Positions 1 through 10,486 of a stretch of DNA of 64,000 bases are shown here, in pieces; the stretch's first letter is position 1, and each line of letters starts with the position of its first letter. Source of the stretch: Diabrotica undecimpunctata (taxonomy: Eukaryota; Arthropoda; Insecta; Coleoptera; Chrysomelidae); contig NC_092804.1 in NCBI RefSeq assembly GCF_040954645.1, positions 94,924,862 to 94,988,861 of the forward strand, read 5' to 3'. The position numbers were made by a program, and so were the translations under genes. The notes below the pieces were generated by a model. That model searched no databases and was not told where the DNA came from. It saw only the letters and a list, made by a program, of their open reading frames with translations.

Positions 1-819
1 ATAGCAAAAATTTGTTGATTTTTCAATTTATATATTACTAGTAATTTGCGAGTAACTTCGTATATTATATAATTAAACTAATAAATCTTTATAAATATTC
101 CAACCAGCGGATGTGCATTTCCTTTTAACATTTCTCACACGGTCGTCGGAATCACGTGCAACAATTTTTTTTTCAAGAATTAGCTTGTTAGTCATATAGG
201 TATACACATACGGCTGGACGTAATATGATGCGAAATACTGCTAACGAGAACTTTAGCCGATATTATTACATTCCTTTTTTACATTGTCTCACGATTCAGC
301 GTTTTCACAGTCGACAATATCCGGTGCACGTGTGTACAAACAAGCTTCAGCTTGCAATTCTCGATAATTTCCAGTCGAGTTACGTCATACCAGCCTGCCT
401 ATTTAATGAACGAATCCATTCTGTTATACTCAGTCTGCAGTTCACCTTTGTAATAACGTGCTCGTTTTGTGTTACAAAAAATTTTGTGCTACAAGTAAAA
501 CAATTTAAAAAAGTAGTACTATTTTATATATTTTAGAGGGCTTGTATTTGATTTTATACACCATCATTCTAAGTTTGTCATTATGTATGTAATTTATTTC
601 TGCATTATTTAAAACATGCAATATTATTTGTAAATATGTTGTTTAATTTTCTCGTTTTTAAAATGGAACAGTGCATTTCACAAATAATAAAGTAATTGTT
701 AATTAAAAAAATAGAGACATACAAAAAATATTTTAAAATTTTGGTTTTATACCACATCTGTTATCCATTATTTTTTCCAAGTTTTTCATATTGTTTATTA
801 ATTTATGTATTATTTAAAA
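1..819. other. AT-rich non-coding stretch
   Basis: No recognisable coding region, RNA gene or mobile-element motif was seen. The longest open frames are short, low in complexity and lack any family motif. Confidence 0.6.
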
Positions 820-1305
820 CATGCAATTTTATACATTTTCTATCATTATTATCCATGCTTTCTGCCTTACGTGTTTCTATGTCAGATATTTTATACATTT
901 TCATTCATTATTGTCCATGCTTTCTGTCTTATGTGTTTCTATGTCAGGTATTTCATACATTTTTATGTACAGCATTTCTTTCTTACGTGTTTCTACGTCA
1001 GATATTTTATACGTTTTCCATCATTTTATGTACAGCTTTTCTGTCTTACATGTTTCTATGTCAGATATTTTATACATTTTCTATCATTATTGTCCATGCT
1101 TTCTGCCTTACGTGTTTGTATTTCAGATATTTCACACATTTTGTATCATTTTATGTTCAGCGTTTATTTTTTACGTGTTTCTATGTCGGATATTTTATAC
1201 ATTTTCCATCATTATTGTCCATGCTTTCTGTTTTACATGGTTCTATATCAGATATTTTATACATGTTTTTCTATCATTTCATGTACATCATTTCTGTCTT
1301 AGAGT
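820..1305. repeat. Tandem minisatellite, about 62-bp unit, about 8 copies
   Basis: The words TTTCTATGTCAGATATTTTA, CATTTTCTATCATTATTGTC and CATGCTTTCTGTCTTACGTG recur in the same order with a period of about 62 bp. Copies differ by point changes and small gaps; some have a TTTATGTACAGC variant in place of TTATTGTCCATGC. Open frames across all three phases here are a by-product of the repeat, not genes. Confidence 0.85.
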
Positions 1306-1897
1306 TACCGTAGCGTATTGTGGTAGTCATGCCTTTACCCGATGGCTGAGTTTTTCTTTTATATAACATAATATATTTACTTTCAATTTTCACATCCAAA
1401 GTATATACTCTAAAACTATATATACTCTAAAATGTATTTAATTTAATTTTTCTTTGTTAATACACCTGAAATATTTTCCCGTTGAATATTAGATGGTCCT
1501 TTACGGAGTATAAAAAGATGGTCGACATTTTCCTGCACGGATTCACGCCTGTGTACCTTCACGAAGGGAGTTGTACTTAAACCTATTAGTTGATCGTGAG
1601 ACGGGACCTGCAAGGTGCGCTGTCAACTAGGGTTAGGTATATACAGTGCATTCCGTATGTTTTATAAACATGATCAGGGGAAATTGTTGCCTGATGGCTA
1701 TCGAAGAACCGTCTATGACCAACATATACTCTTACAGAGACCAATGTTCATTATCCACTGTAAAACAATAAATTACTTGTTCGTCGTAGATAAACTATAG
1801 TATGCACATATTTACGCTTTCCATTCACCTTTCATTTAACGCCTTGTACGTCAAAATCGGATAAATAACAACGAAGATATATTGTAATGGTCTTTCG
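1306..1897. other. Non-coding, nothing recognised
   Basis: AT-rich sequence without recognisable motifs. One short open frame (about 61 codons) has no family signature. Confidence 0.5.
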
Positions 1898-2510
1898 GCA
1901 CGTTAGTTTGTTTGAACATAATTTATGGATGGTAATCATTCGTTGGTTAGTCTTCGTCATAATTGGATTATATCTGAATATCATTGTAAAATGGTAATTG
2001 TTGTAGATAAAATATAATATGCATCAAATCGAAAAATAGTCATCTTGGAGATTTATGTATAGTAGTGGATATGTAGATAAGACTCTTGACTAATTATACG
2101 TTTAGATGAGATCTGTGTGTATTAGTGAGTGTTCAGCGGAGACTCTTGTCGAATTGTACGTTCAGTGGAGATTTGTGTATAGTAGTGGTCGTTCAGATGT
2201 GGCTTGTAGAGAACGTTTAGGTCCTTGTCGGTTTGTGATCGTCCAACTCATATCTATGTCGAGTAATATACGTTAGTTGTTTGAACATACTGGAAGAATG
2301 GTAAATTCGTTTTTAGTCCTCGTTATAATTGGATTATATCTGAATATCGTTGTAGAATAGTAATTGTTGTAGATAAAATATACTATGCAATAAAACGTTA
2401 TCGCATACCAATAATCGTATTTGTGAGTTGTGTATAGTAGTTACTGTTCAGAGGATACTTGTAATGACTGCTCAGATGAGATTTATGTATAGTAGTTGAT
2501 GACCTACATT
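1898..2510. repeat. Degenerate local repeats
   Basis: A block beginning near 1898 (ACGTTAGTTTGTTTGAACAT, then ATAATTGGATTATATCTGAA and GTAATTGTTGTAGATAAAAT) returns at about 2270-2390 with changes. Between and after the two copies, shorter units containing GAGATTTGTGTATAGTAGTG and a GTTCAG word recur several times (2052-2210, 2420-2500). This looks like an old, diverged tandem array. Confidence 0.7.
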
Positions 2511-3559
2511 TCCGTCTTTCCTGTTGTGTCCAATATAATACTTTTTTGTTATTTTGTTGTCGCCCATTCTGTGGACGTGTCCATACCAGTGTAGTTGCGA
2601 TGTCCTTCGTTATTCTGTGATTAACGCACATAATTTCTTACGATTCTTTCATTTCTTACTCTGACAAATTTCGTTTTTTTTTTCGACAGATTTTCTTTAG
2701 CGATTGTTCTGTCCTATCTTGAGTCTAGTTTACAACTGTTATACTTCTGATATGAGTTAGAACGCGTCTGCTATACATCGCATATGCGTTAGATAGTGTC
2801 AGGTATACGTCTGCTATATGTTCGAGCGCGTTAGATATCTGTTACAGTTCGTTTACAGTTAGGGTACGTTACATGTTGTTGTCCGAAGTTTAAAATTGCC
2901 AAACATCGATAGGTTAACTGTGAATTATTTTCTAGTCATTCTGATGCGATATACCCATCGTATGTCCTTTGAGAATATCACGTTTTTCTATATTCTATTA
3001 CCTATTCCGTTATTACAGAGTACAGTGTGGTAGACTGCAATAAGTGTGGAAGAAATATAACACGATATGTTGTTTATATGTTTATTTAGATTTTATTATG
3101 GATATCTAAACATTACAGTATACTTCATTATTCCATGATTAACACATTTACATTTACCAAACAACCGTTCCGATTCTGTGTTGGAGCAAAATGCTCTGAA
3201 TTGGTTATTTTTCTTTACATGTTCTATAAGTTTGCATGCGTATCCTCTTTTTCGATGATAAGGTAATGTATATACGTAATCTAATACTCTTGGTACATCA
3301 CGCTGTCTGAGTGGATCAAAGGCGCATTTTGATTATAGAACAAACGATACTGGTTCTCCGCTGATATAAAAGATATAGCAGGTAACTTCAGTGTTTGTCA
3401 TCCATTGATCAATAAGTATGTCATCTAAATTTAAGCGTTTTATTTTTCTGACTACATTCGAACCTCTGTACAACTTGATTTTATCCATCTTACTTCTTAG
3501 AAGGCTTGATACATACAGAATTTTATTCAATCATGTAACCTCTATCAGGTCGACTTTTA
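2511..3559. other. Non-coding, nothing recognised
   Basis: Just over 1 kb of AT-rich sequence in which no gene, element end or repeat could be supported. Confidence 0.5.
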
Positions 3560-3900
3560 TCCCACACGACTGCGCGGCCTCGGGGTGGAATCTCTTTGGT
3601 CATGACTTCATTCTCATTGTGTCGAGGGGCGTTTACATGTTACCATTAAGGCGTTTACTTACCGTTCCTATGTCATCATTGGTCGATACATGTTGGGGCG
3701 TGGTGCATGAGGGTACGTATTGGTTAGGGCCTGGTGATATGAGAATACGTAACACCACGGTTTGGGGCGTTTACATGTCATCATTGGACGTTGACATATC
3801 ACCATTCAGGCGTTTACTTGTGGATGTTCCTATACCACTATTGGTCGATTGTTTCGTGAGAGAGAGAGAGAGAGAGAGAAAGAAGAAGCGATAAACTAAA
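3560..3900. repeat. Two diverged copies of a GTTTACATGT-rich unit, followed by a (GA)n run
   Basis: GGGGCGTTTACATGT with ATTGG and GGCGTTTACTT words occurs at about 3625 and again at about 3765, giving two copies of a roughly 140-bp unit. A purine run of GA dinucleotides follows at about 3858-3885. Confidence 0.6.
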
Positions 3901-4109
3901 GAAGTGTCTTTTTATGATGACAGGTGTTAGATGGTTTGGGCATAGTTAAAGGATGAAACCTACAGGTGGTGAGACGGGATGATGAACTATAATGTACGTG
4001 GAATCCCCTTGTAAATAGGTCCAATAGCAGCAAAGATATGATTTAGCGTCGTTTTCACAATGTTGTCATGTTTGTTTCTCTGTTAGCCTCAGTGACTACT
4101 CTCCATTCC

Positions 4110-4950
4110 TTTAACGTCTATTATGCTAAAATTCGATCAATCGCAAGAAAGATCCGATATAATGCCATTTTGACAATGTTTTCGTCTTTGTTTTTATGAT
4201 AAAATATTTTGATATCTTCTCCTCTTTCCAACGAGCCCTCATTCGCGAAGATCGAACCAATAGAAACGAAGATACGGTGTAGTGCCTTTTTGGCAATTTG
4301 TCTTTGTTTTTGTGTTAACGTATTCGATATCCTCTCCTCTTTCATTTAACGTTTTTCGCGTAGTAATCTGACAAATAACGATGGAGATATGATATAGTGC
4401 CGTTTTGGCGTTGTCTTTGCGTTTGCTTTTTGTCTTAACATATTCGTTACCATCTCTCAATTCCATCGATACCTTGCACGTTGTTGTACGTTGAGCTGTT
4501 TAGACTTTACAAGATTAGTGTCCTTTTGGCAATGACGTCATCTTTGTTTTCGTGTCAACGTATTCGTTTGTCCCTCCCCTTTCCATCGATACCTTACACA
4601 TTGTTATACGTTGAGCAGTTTAGACGCTACAAGCTTAGTGTTCTTTTGGCAATGCCGCCATCTTTGTTTTTTGCTTCAACGTATTCGTTACCTCCTCACC
4701 TTTCCATCTATACCTTGCACGTTGTTGTACGTTGAGCCGTTTAGACGTTAACAGCTTAGTGCCGTTTTGGCAATGCCGCCAGCTTTGTTTTTTTGCTTCA
4801 TCGTATTCGTTACCTCCTCCCCTTTCCAACGATACCTTACACGTTGTTGTACGTTGAGCCGTTTAGACGTTAACAGCTTAGTGCCGTTTTGATAATGCCG
4901 CCATCTTTGTTATTTGCTTCAATGTATTTGTTACCTCCTCCCCATTTACA
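4110..4950. repeat. Satellite-like tandem array, about 120-bp unit, about 7 copies
   Basis: The word TTGTACGTTGAGC, followed by CGTTTAGACG, TTTTGGCAATG, CATCTTTGTTTT, CGTATTCGTTACC and CCCCTTTCCA, recurs at about 4483, 4602, 4722 and 4843. Upstream copies (from 4110) are more diverged and lack parts. The unit length is 118-121 bp. Reading frames here come from the repetition. Confidence 0.85.
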
Positions 4951-5650
4951 ACGACCCGTTTGTTCGTCACGATCCGCCGAGCCAACGCACCCTTTTACCA
5001 ACAGCCCCTGTTACGCTTTAAAAAAATTGACGCTATTTTCAAGTTTGAACGATACTAAAAGAAGAAGAATTCATGCTATCTTCACGTTTGGACGATTTTT
5101 CACAAAAGAAGAAGAATTAACGCTATTTTCATGTATCGACGACACCTCGAGTACCCCCGTCCCCCCGCACCCCTCGCCCGGCCCCTCTCGCCCCCCTTCG
5201 CCCTACCGCCACCACCCCGTAGCCAAAACAGTGTTACCCATAGCTGCGCGAAACCCGTTGCGCGTACGGTTCCAACAATACCTCACACGACACGATCCGA
5301 TGAGCCGTCGCGCCTCCACCACAAAAAGAGCCAAAAACGAGCAGAATGGACCTTAGCGATTTCTTATGGGATTTAACATGGGAAAATAGCCAGAACCGGT
5401 GCTGCCTAATTACTAACGAATAAAAACTAACATTTATCGGCGTCAGGTGCCTAAAACGAGAATGGAAGGTTTATTTCGCTAAACGTCTGAGTCAGACTAC
5501 TAACGCACAGGTTGTCAGCGTGTAGGTGTATTTTGGCCAGGCGCGCCTAAATACGAAGAATTATTCGCACACCGACTCCGCGACTATCGGCGCCGGCTGT
5601 CTGATTCCGAAAACCGGCGTTCAACTTGGACGTACCCTTATGTCATAACA
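4951..5650. other. GC-rich pocket in an AT-rich region
   Basis: Composition changes sharply: 5140-5300 contains long C runs and many CpG dinucleotides. A GAAGAAGAATT..CGCTATTTTCA word is repeated at about 5060-5130. Open frames span the GC-rich part on the plus strand but show no recognisable domain and are probably due to composition. It could be the end of an unidentified element or an old promoter-type CpG-rich segment; nothing decides. Confidence 0.45.
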
Positions 5651-6330
5651 TAATTAGCGAATATTGATAATAATCGCACCCGAATTGTAAAAATGGCCTT
5701 CGAGGGCGCCGCATGTTGTATCTAAGCTATTAACACAAAATCCTGGGTGCCATTTTTGAGCTATGTGAGCTGGCCTGTAATTATGTGACACCTGATACGA
5801 GTTGTAACTTGCAAAAACACTATACTCAATTGATCTTTGCACAAATGAAAATTTTGTCTTGGGCCTTAATAGTAGACAATCTGTCATATTTAAACAGATG
5901 TATATTAGGGTAAAGTGTGCAAATCGCGGTCACCTAAGAAGAAAATTTAATATAAAAAAAAGTAAAATTCTGTGAATCAAATTTAAGGCGTCAACCGGTC
6001 ATTTGGGGTTTTAACTTATTGCAAGACACATTCAATTTAACAAAATCAAAAATTTTTGTCTTTGACAGAGACAAAAAATAAAAGAGTATCTTTGATCAGT
6101 ATTGTCACCATATATGGACAATACCGGTCATGAGTGTGGGTAATGCCAGTCAATTTGTTTGATTTATTATTAAAATAAAAATCAATATCTATTTAACAAT
6201 TTTTTGTTATAAAACGATTAACGAATGTGCCTTAATGGGTAATAATTCAAGTAAATCAGTAAGAAAGGTGAAAAATATTTTTTATTAAAAAGCAAAAAAA
6301 AAAAAATAACAAAAATATGTGTTTTAATGT
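5651..6330. other. Probable 3' flank of the pogo/Tigger element; no gene
   Basis: Lies immediately downstream (on the minus strand) of the transposase. It contains AATACCGGTCATGAGTGTGG and related CGGTCATTTGGGG words, which might belong to an inverted terminal repeat. The opposite element end is missing, so the repeat cannot be checked. Confidence 0.35.
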
Positions 6331-7466
6331 AAAAATGGTTGACAGTCATCGTAGGTATAACCCTCTGCAGAATCCCATCAACTGCACTCTGAATGGGCCC
6401 ATATTGAGCAAAGGGTACATCTAAACCACATTTCATTGTTTTTGCCAAACTCACTGCAAACCAGGCATCTATCTTCGTCTGTATCGTCACTGATATCACA
6501 TGGTATATCGATATCCGATTCCGAAGAACTAGAATCAAACACCTTTATCTTGTAATGAGGTTTCTTAGTTTGTACTTGTTTTTCAGTCTTATTTGTATTT
6601 TCTCCTTTCTGAGATTTTTGGGTATTTAATTTAGTTTTTCTTTTTTCTTGAATTTTCTTTACCTTTTCCTGTTTTTTCTGTTCCTTTTCTTCTAACTCTT
6701 GTTTAAAAGGCGTAGATGTCAGGATTTTGGCATGCTGTTTTTTTCTGGTTATACTCTTTCTTACAGCGGAATTTGTAATAGACGTAAGTTCTTTAATTGA
6801 TGTGAAACTAGTAGAAGGTCCCGGAATAGGATCCATTGCTGTTGTGTCAACATGATTTTTATTTATAGGTGGCAAAGTTTGAGATGGGTTTGTATTAAAA
6901 ATTTCGGCTGATATGGCTTCATTGTTATCTTGGACTTCAACAAGCGATTGGTTTTGTAATGTAGCAGCTAAGAAATCTTGATTTGTAAATACTTTTGGGT
7001 TGAGTGGAAAAATGCCAGCGCATTTAAAGCAAGATTCTCCTTTACTTATGGTTGCTACTGTAGAATATGCTTTATTAAATAGACCAGCAACATCATATGG
7101 CGTGATATTTCGCATAAAATGTGTTTTAATAAACAAATTACATTCATTTCGATATTCAGCTTTAAGAGGCCCATAAAAAACTATATCCCAAGGTTGGATC
7201 TTGTGAGAAGAATGAGGTTGAATTGAAAGCATAGAAATATTATTTGCTTTGCAGTATTCATAAACTTTTATTGGTATGTGGCTGGAATGTTTATCTGTAA
7301 TTAGAAGAACTGGCGAGGTTTTACTGGGTTTTGAGTATTTGTGGAAGTGTTGTAACCATTCATAAAATAAACCTTCATCAATCCAACCATTATTTGAACA
7401 TTTATATAATGCCTCCGGAGGTCTATCTTTTTCTAAAAGAGGTCGCTTTCGCGGAAAAATAAACAT
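6331..7466 (-). pseudogene. Pogo/Tigger-like transposase, C-terminal two thirds with PHD finger
   Basis: The product is a cut-and-paste DDE transposase of the Tc1/mariner superfamily, pogo/Tigger branch (jerky-like). Visible in order are: the continuation of the catalytic core (LLITDKHSSHIPIKVYEYC, with the D of the second acidic position, then the HSSHKIQPWDIVFYGPLK block typical of the family), a lysine-rich coiled region, an acidic serine-rich patch, and a PHD-type finger (CLVC..., WFRCTLCSIWAHSEC). An in-frame TGA at about 6378 cuts the finger; the frame then goes on with WDSAEGYTYDDC, in which the first Cys of the last pair has become Tyr. The 5' part of the gene is at 8027-8120, beyond a LINE insertion. 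It is inactive as it stands. Family assignment is by motif only. Confidence 0.8.
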
Positions 7467-8015
7467 TCTTCTTCTTCTTCTACGGCACTACAGCCCAAAA
7501 TGAGCCTTGGCCTCCTTTATTTTTTGCCTCCACCCTTGTCTGTCTGTGGCTGCTCTTCTCCATACACGGACTCCTAAAAGTGCTTGTGCGTCGCTGCTTA
7601 CTGTGTCTTCCCAGCGCTTTCTTGGCTTTCCAACTGGTCTCTTTCCCTGCATTCTGGCGTTCAGTGCTCGTTTTGGTAGCCTATCCTCTCCCATTCGTAT
7701 CACATGTCCGGCCCATTGCAATCTTTGTATTCTAATGAAGTCTGACAGGGGTGTTTCCTTATACAGTTGATAGAGCTCGTTGTTATATCGAATTCTGAAG
7801 ATTCCGTTTTCCCTCACAGGTCCTAGTATTCTCCTCAGTACTTTTCTTTCGAATGTGTCGAGTTTGTTTTTGGATGTTTCTTTCAGGACCCATGCTTCGC
7901 TGCCATAACATGCTATTGGCCGAATTAAAGTTTTATAGATTCTCATCTTTGTATTTCGGTGGACACTTTTAGACCGAAATATATGGGAGAGGGCAAAATA
8001 AGCTTTGGAAAAGGG
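7467..8015 (-). mobile_element. LINE-C: 5'-truncated 3' end of a non-LTR retrotransposon
   Basis: The open frame (7488-8051, the first residues being pogo sequence read in another phase) shows the C-terminal region that follows reverse transcriptase in RTE-like elements: KMRIYKTLIRPIACYGSEAW, LDTFERKVLRRILGP, LQWAGHVIRM and a basic GKRPVGKPRKRWEDTV tail. The 3' end carries a short (AAG)n tail (TTCTTCTTCTTC on the plus strand, 7468-7480). It is flanked by AAAATAAACAT at 7456-7466 and 8016-8026, an 11-bp target-site duplication. Removing the insert joins the two transposase halves in frame (..IPP + MFIFPRKR..), so it inserted into the pogo gene. Confidence 0.85.
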
Positions 8016-8026
8016 AAAATAAACAT

Positions 8027-8120
8027 GGTGGAATGTATCTCCCAGCGGCATTCATGGCACACATAACTGTGATGTTTCTACTACCCCTCTCTCCACTGGT
8101 TGCAAAGCCCACCACAGTTT
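8027..8120 (-). pseudogene. Pogo/Tigger-like transposase, short upstream piece
   Basis: Reads SGERGSRNITVMCAMNAAG followed by RYIPP on the minus strand, the stretch that precedes PMFIFPRKR in this family. It ends abruptly near 8120, where unrelated sequence starting with ACAGGGTGTTC begins, so the N-terminal DNA-binding part and the first catalytic Asp are absent from the window. Confidence 0.7.
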
Positions 8121-9380
8121 ACACTATAGCAAAATTTTTTACAGGGTGTTCAAAATATTAGATTGTTCCATTAGTAAATTCAAGATGAAATAACGTACTT
8201 ATTTTAAATGAAACACCCATAGTCATATAAACATAGTCTATCGTATGAAAAATTTACTCGGCTTTTAATCTATATAAGGGTTTCCTATTTATACCTATCT
8301 CTACCTTCATTTTTGAAATGTTTCCTAATTTGTAAGATTTAACAATTTAATTTAACAATCAAGTATGCCATGGAGCACATCAGCAAAACTGGCGATATAC
8401 CTAGCCAAGATACTGTCAATAATAACATTTAAATTTTATCATTTCATCACACAGGATGCTTTATTATTTTAGTTGAGTTTGTTCTACATGTGACTTTGAA
8501 TAATATTCTTATTTCAAATGGCGTACCATATATTCTATACCGCATTCTGGAAGACATTCTGCCTGTTTTTTCTTGCACGTACTGTCTAACTTACTAGATA
8601 GAAATGTCAAACTGAATGTCAGTCACTATTGTAAATACAACTAAATTCAACGGTTACTATTATGGAAATGATCGTCTTAAAAAAATATGAAGGTATAGAA
8701 TTTTTCATATAAAAATGATTTACGACCTCAAAACCCTACAGCGTTGCCAAAACATCTGAATAGTTATTAAGTGACGCATTTTTAAAATGTAAACTATTTA
8801 AGAATACAATACACTAGTCAATTGGATTTTTAAAATAAAGGAAATAATCACACTTTCACAATTTCAAAACTGATTTTAAAAGTTCATCATTTTAAACAAC
8901 TTGAGAAATATTATTAACAGTAGATACACTTAGTTTTAAGACTAGTTCAGCACATTAAAATACATTAGAAAGCATTTTAATACAAAATTATATATTCTAA
9001 ATTTTAAACTTACCTCGATTAGAGCATTAATAGTAAAAACGTCCCGCCATTATTTCTTTTCCAAAATAATCTATTAAAGCTTGTCAGCTTTCTACAGACT
9101 ATATGTAAGAAATCAAAACAAACAAAAATCTTACTCTTTGGATGGGCTGGAGTCAATAAAAGGGCTATTGGTTAACTATTTTTTTATTCTCGAGCTTTCA
9201 ATTGTGTTTACAATTATTATCAAGAGCTAAAAAAGACAAAATACTTACAAGGTTGAACTAAAAAGAAAAAACAATTTTTGTTAACTTACCAAATAAAAAT
9301 TAGTTTAGTAAGTAAAAATTACTGCTTACATCTTCAAAATATTTAATACAAAAATGCTTTAATCTAATAAATGTTTCTCC

Positions 9381-9386
<6 letters not shown>
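8121..9386. other. AT-rich non-coding, possible unidentified element end
   Basis: ACAGGGTGTTCAAAAT at about 8137 resembles the outer end of many DNA transposons, but no matching inverted copy was found nearby. The rest has no motif. Confidence 0.35.

Positions 9387-9447
<61 letters not shown>
9387..9447. repeat. (TA)n microsatellite
   Basis: About 60 bp of uninterrupted TA dinucleotides. Confidence 0.98.
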
Positions 9448-9452
<5 letters not shown>

Positions 9453-9556
9453 GCAATGTTTTGTCAAATTACCGATAGCCATCATCGTTTTTATTTACTA
9501 CAAATAGAATCTCTTATTATTAATTTCCTGAAAATGTATTCTTTATAAAAAGTTTT

Positions 9557-9595
9557 GCATGGTCTAAACCCCATTTACGGGGGTTTAGACCATGC
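9557..9595. repeat. Perfect 16-bp inverted repeat with 7-nt loop
   Basis: GCATGGTCTAAACCCC at 9557-9572 is the exact reverse complement of 9580-9595. A related single arm (TTTTAGACCACGCAGACC) lies at about 9729-9746. It may be two abutting element ends or a true hairpin terminus. Confidence 0.85.
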
Positions 9596-9598
9596 AGA

Positions 9599-9995
9599 AC
9601 TTTTTCCATTACAACAATTTTCAATATTGTGAATAATAAAGGTACTTTACTCTTAAGCGAAATTCATATTTTTTGACATACCTCGTATAAAATTAATACA
9701 ATTTTATATCTGATGGTTGAATCTTAGGTTTTAGACCACGCAGACCTTTTTGATAAAGAATAACTTTTTTGTAATAATAAAGTAGTTATCATATTTGTAA
9801 TAAATAAAAATGATGATTGGTATCACTAAGTTGGAAACAATTTGCAATTTATTTTTTCAATTAGAAGGATGTCATTGCATATTAAAATATAGTTTTTAAT
9901 TCCAAAGAACTTTTTTTAATACCAATTTTCGATATTGTAAAATATAAAGGTATTTTACCCTTCAGTGAAGTTCACATTTTTTACATAACTAGTGT
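9599..9995. repeat. Two diverged direct copies of an about 85-bp AT-rich block
   Basis: The block with TTTTCAATATTGTGAATAAT, AAAGGTACTTTACTCTTAAG and GAAATTCATATTTTTTGACA at 9599-9685 recurs at 9908-9995 with about 20% changes. No coding capacity. It is probably an internal repeat of a non-autonomous element. Confidence 0.65.
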
Positions 9996-10139
9996 ACTGT
10001 TTTTATTAATCTAATTTATTGTTTTTTTATTTATTATTAAAGGTTCTATTTATAACACTAACAAATTTATTAAAGTGTTTATTACTAATTTATTTTACAC
10101 CAATAATTATATAATTTTCTACATTTATTATAATACGTG

Positions 10140-10486
10140 CGTTACATTTTAAAAACTCGACGCGATGTTCAAAAACTAACTAACCGTTTTCAGCAGAGTT
10201 CCTTCTTTAAGTATAAAATGCCGTTAGTTCCGGAATCCCGGCGATGAATCGATGACCTTCCATCCAAAGCAGGTTTTTTTTATATCGGAGGGGGACCCAT
10301 ACGTCTAGAAACTCGTCGGCCTTTCTGACCCTTGGCGATAAGACTGGAAGGTCACGCCATACTGGTTTTTTACAGCGGCTTCTGCCGGCTGGGGTATGAT
10401 CTAGAAAATACTTGAATAGAAAAGATATTAGTAATAAATATGTTTACAGTTTTGAGTCATATGACACGTCATTATCTATCGTAACA
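10140..10486 (-). repeat. Probable 3' LTR of gypsy-1 (inner end defined, outer end not)
   Basis: On the minus strand a purine tract (AAGAGGGGGGAAA, plus positions 10487-10499) is followed at once by TGTTACGATAG, the expected order of polypurine tract then LTR start. Further in, a TATA-like ATTTTATACTTAAAG occurs near 10215. The outer end was not found; the LTR could extend towards 10000. No 5' copy exists in the window because the element is truncated. Confidence 0.6.

Noticed and set aside
225..536. 103-codon open frame on the plus strand
   Set aside because: No family motif, AT-rich composition, no splice or promoter support; chance frame.
820..1305. Possible CRISPR-like array
   Set aside because: Units are contiguous and diverged with no unique spacers; it is a minisatellite in a eukaryotic genome.
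696..1366. Three overlapping long plus-strand open frames
   Set aside because: They arise from a tandem repeat open in all three phases; Phe/Tyr/Cys-rich products with no motif.
4889..5376. Pro-rich frames in the GC-rich pocket
   Set aside because: Two overlapping phases are open because of composition; no domain or splice evidence.
5880..6200. Terminal inverted repeat of the pogo element
   Set aside because: Candidate words exist, but the other element end is not in the window, so it cannot be supported.
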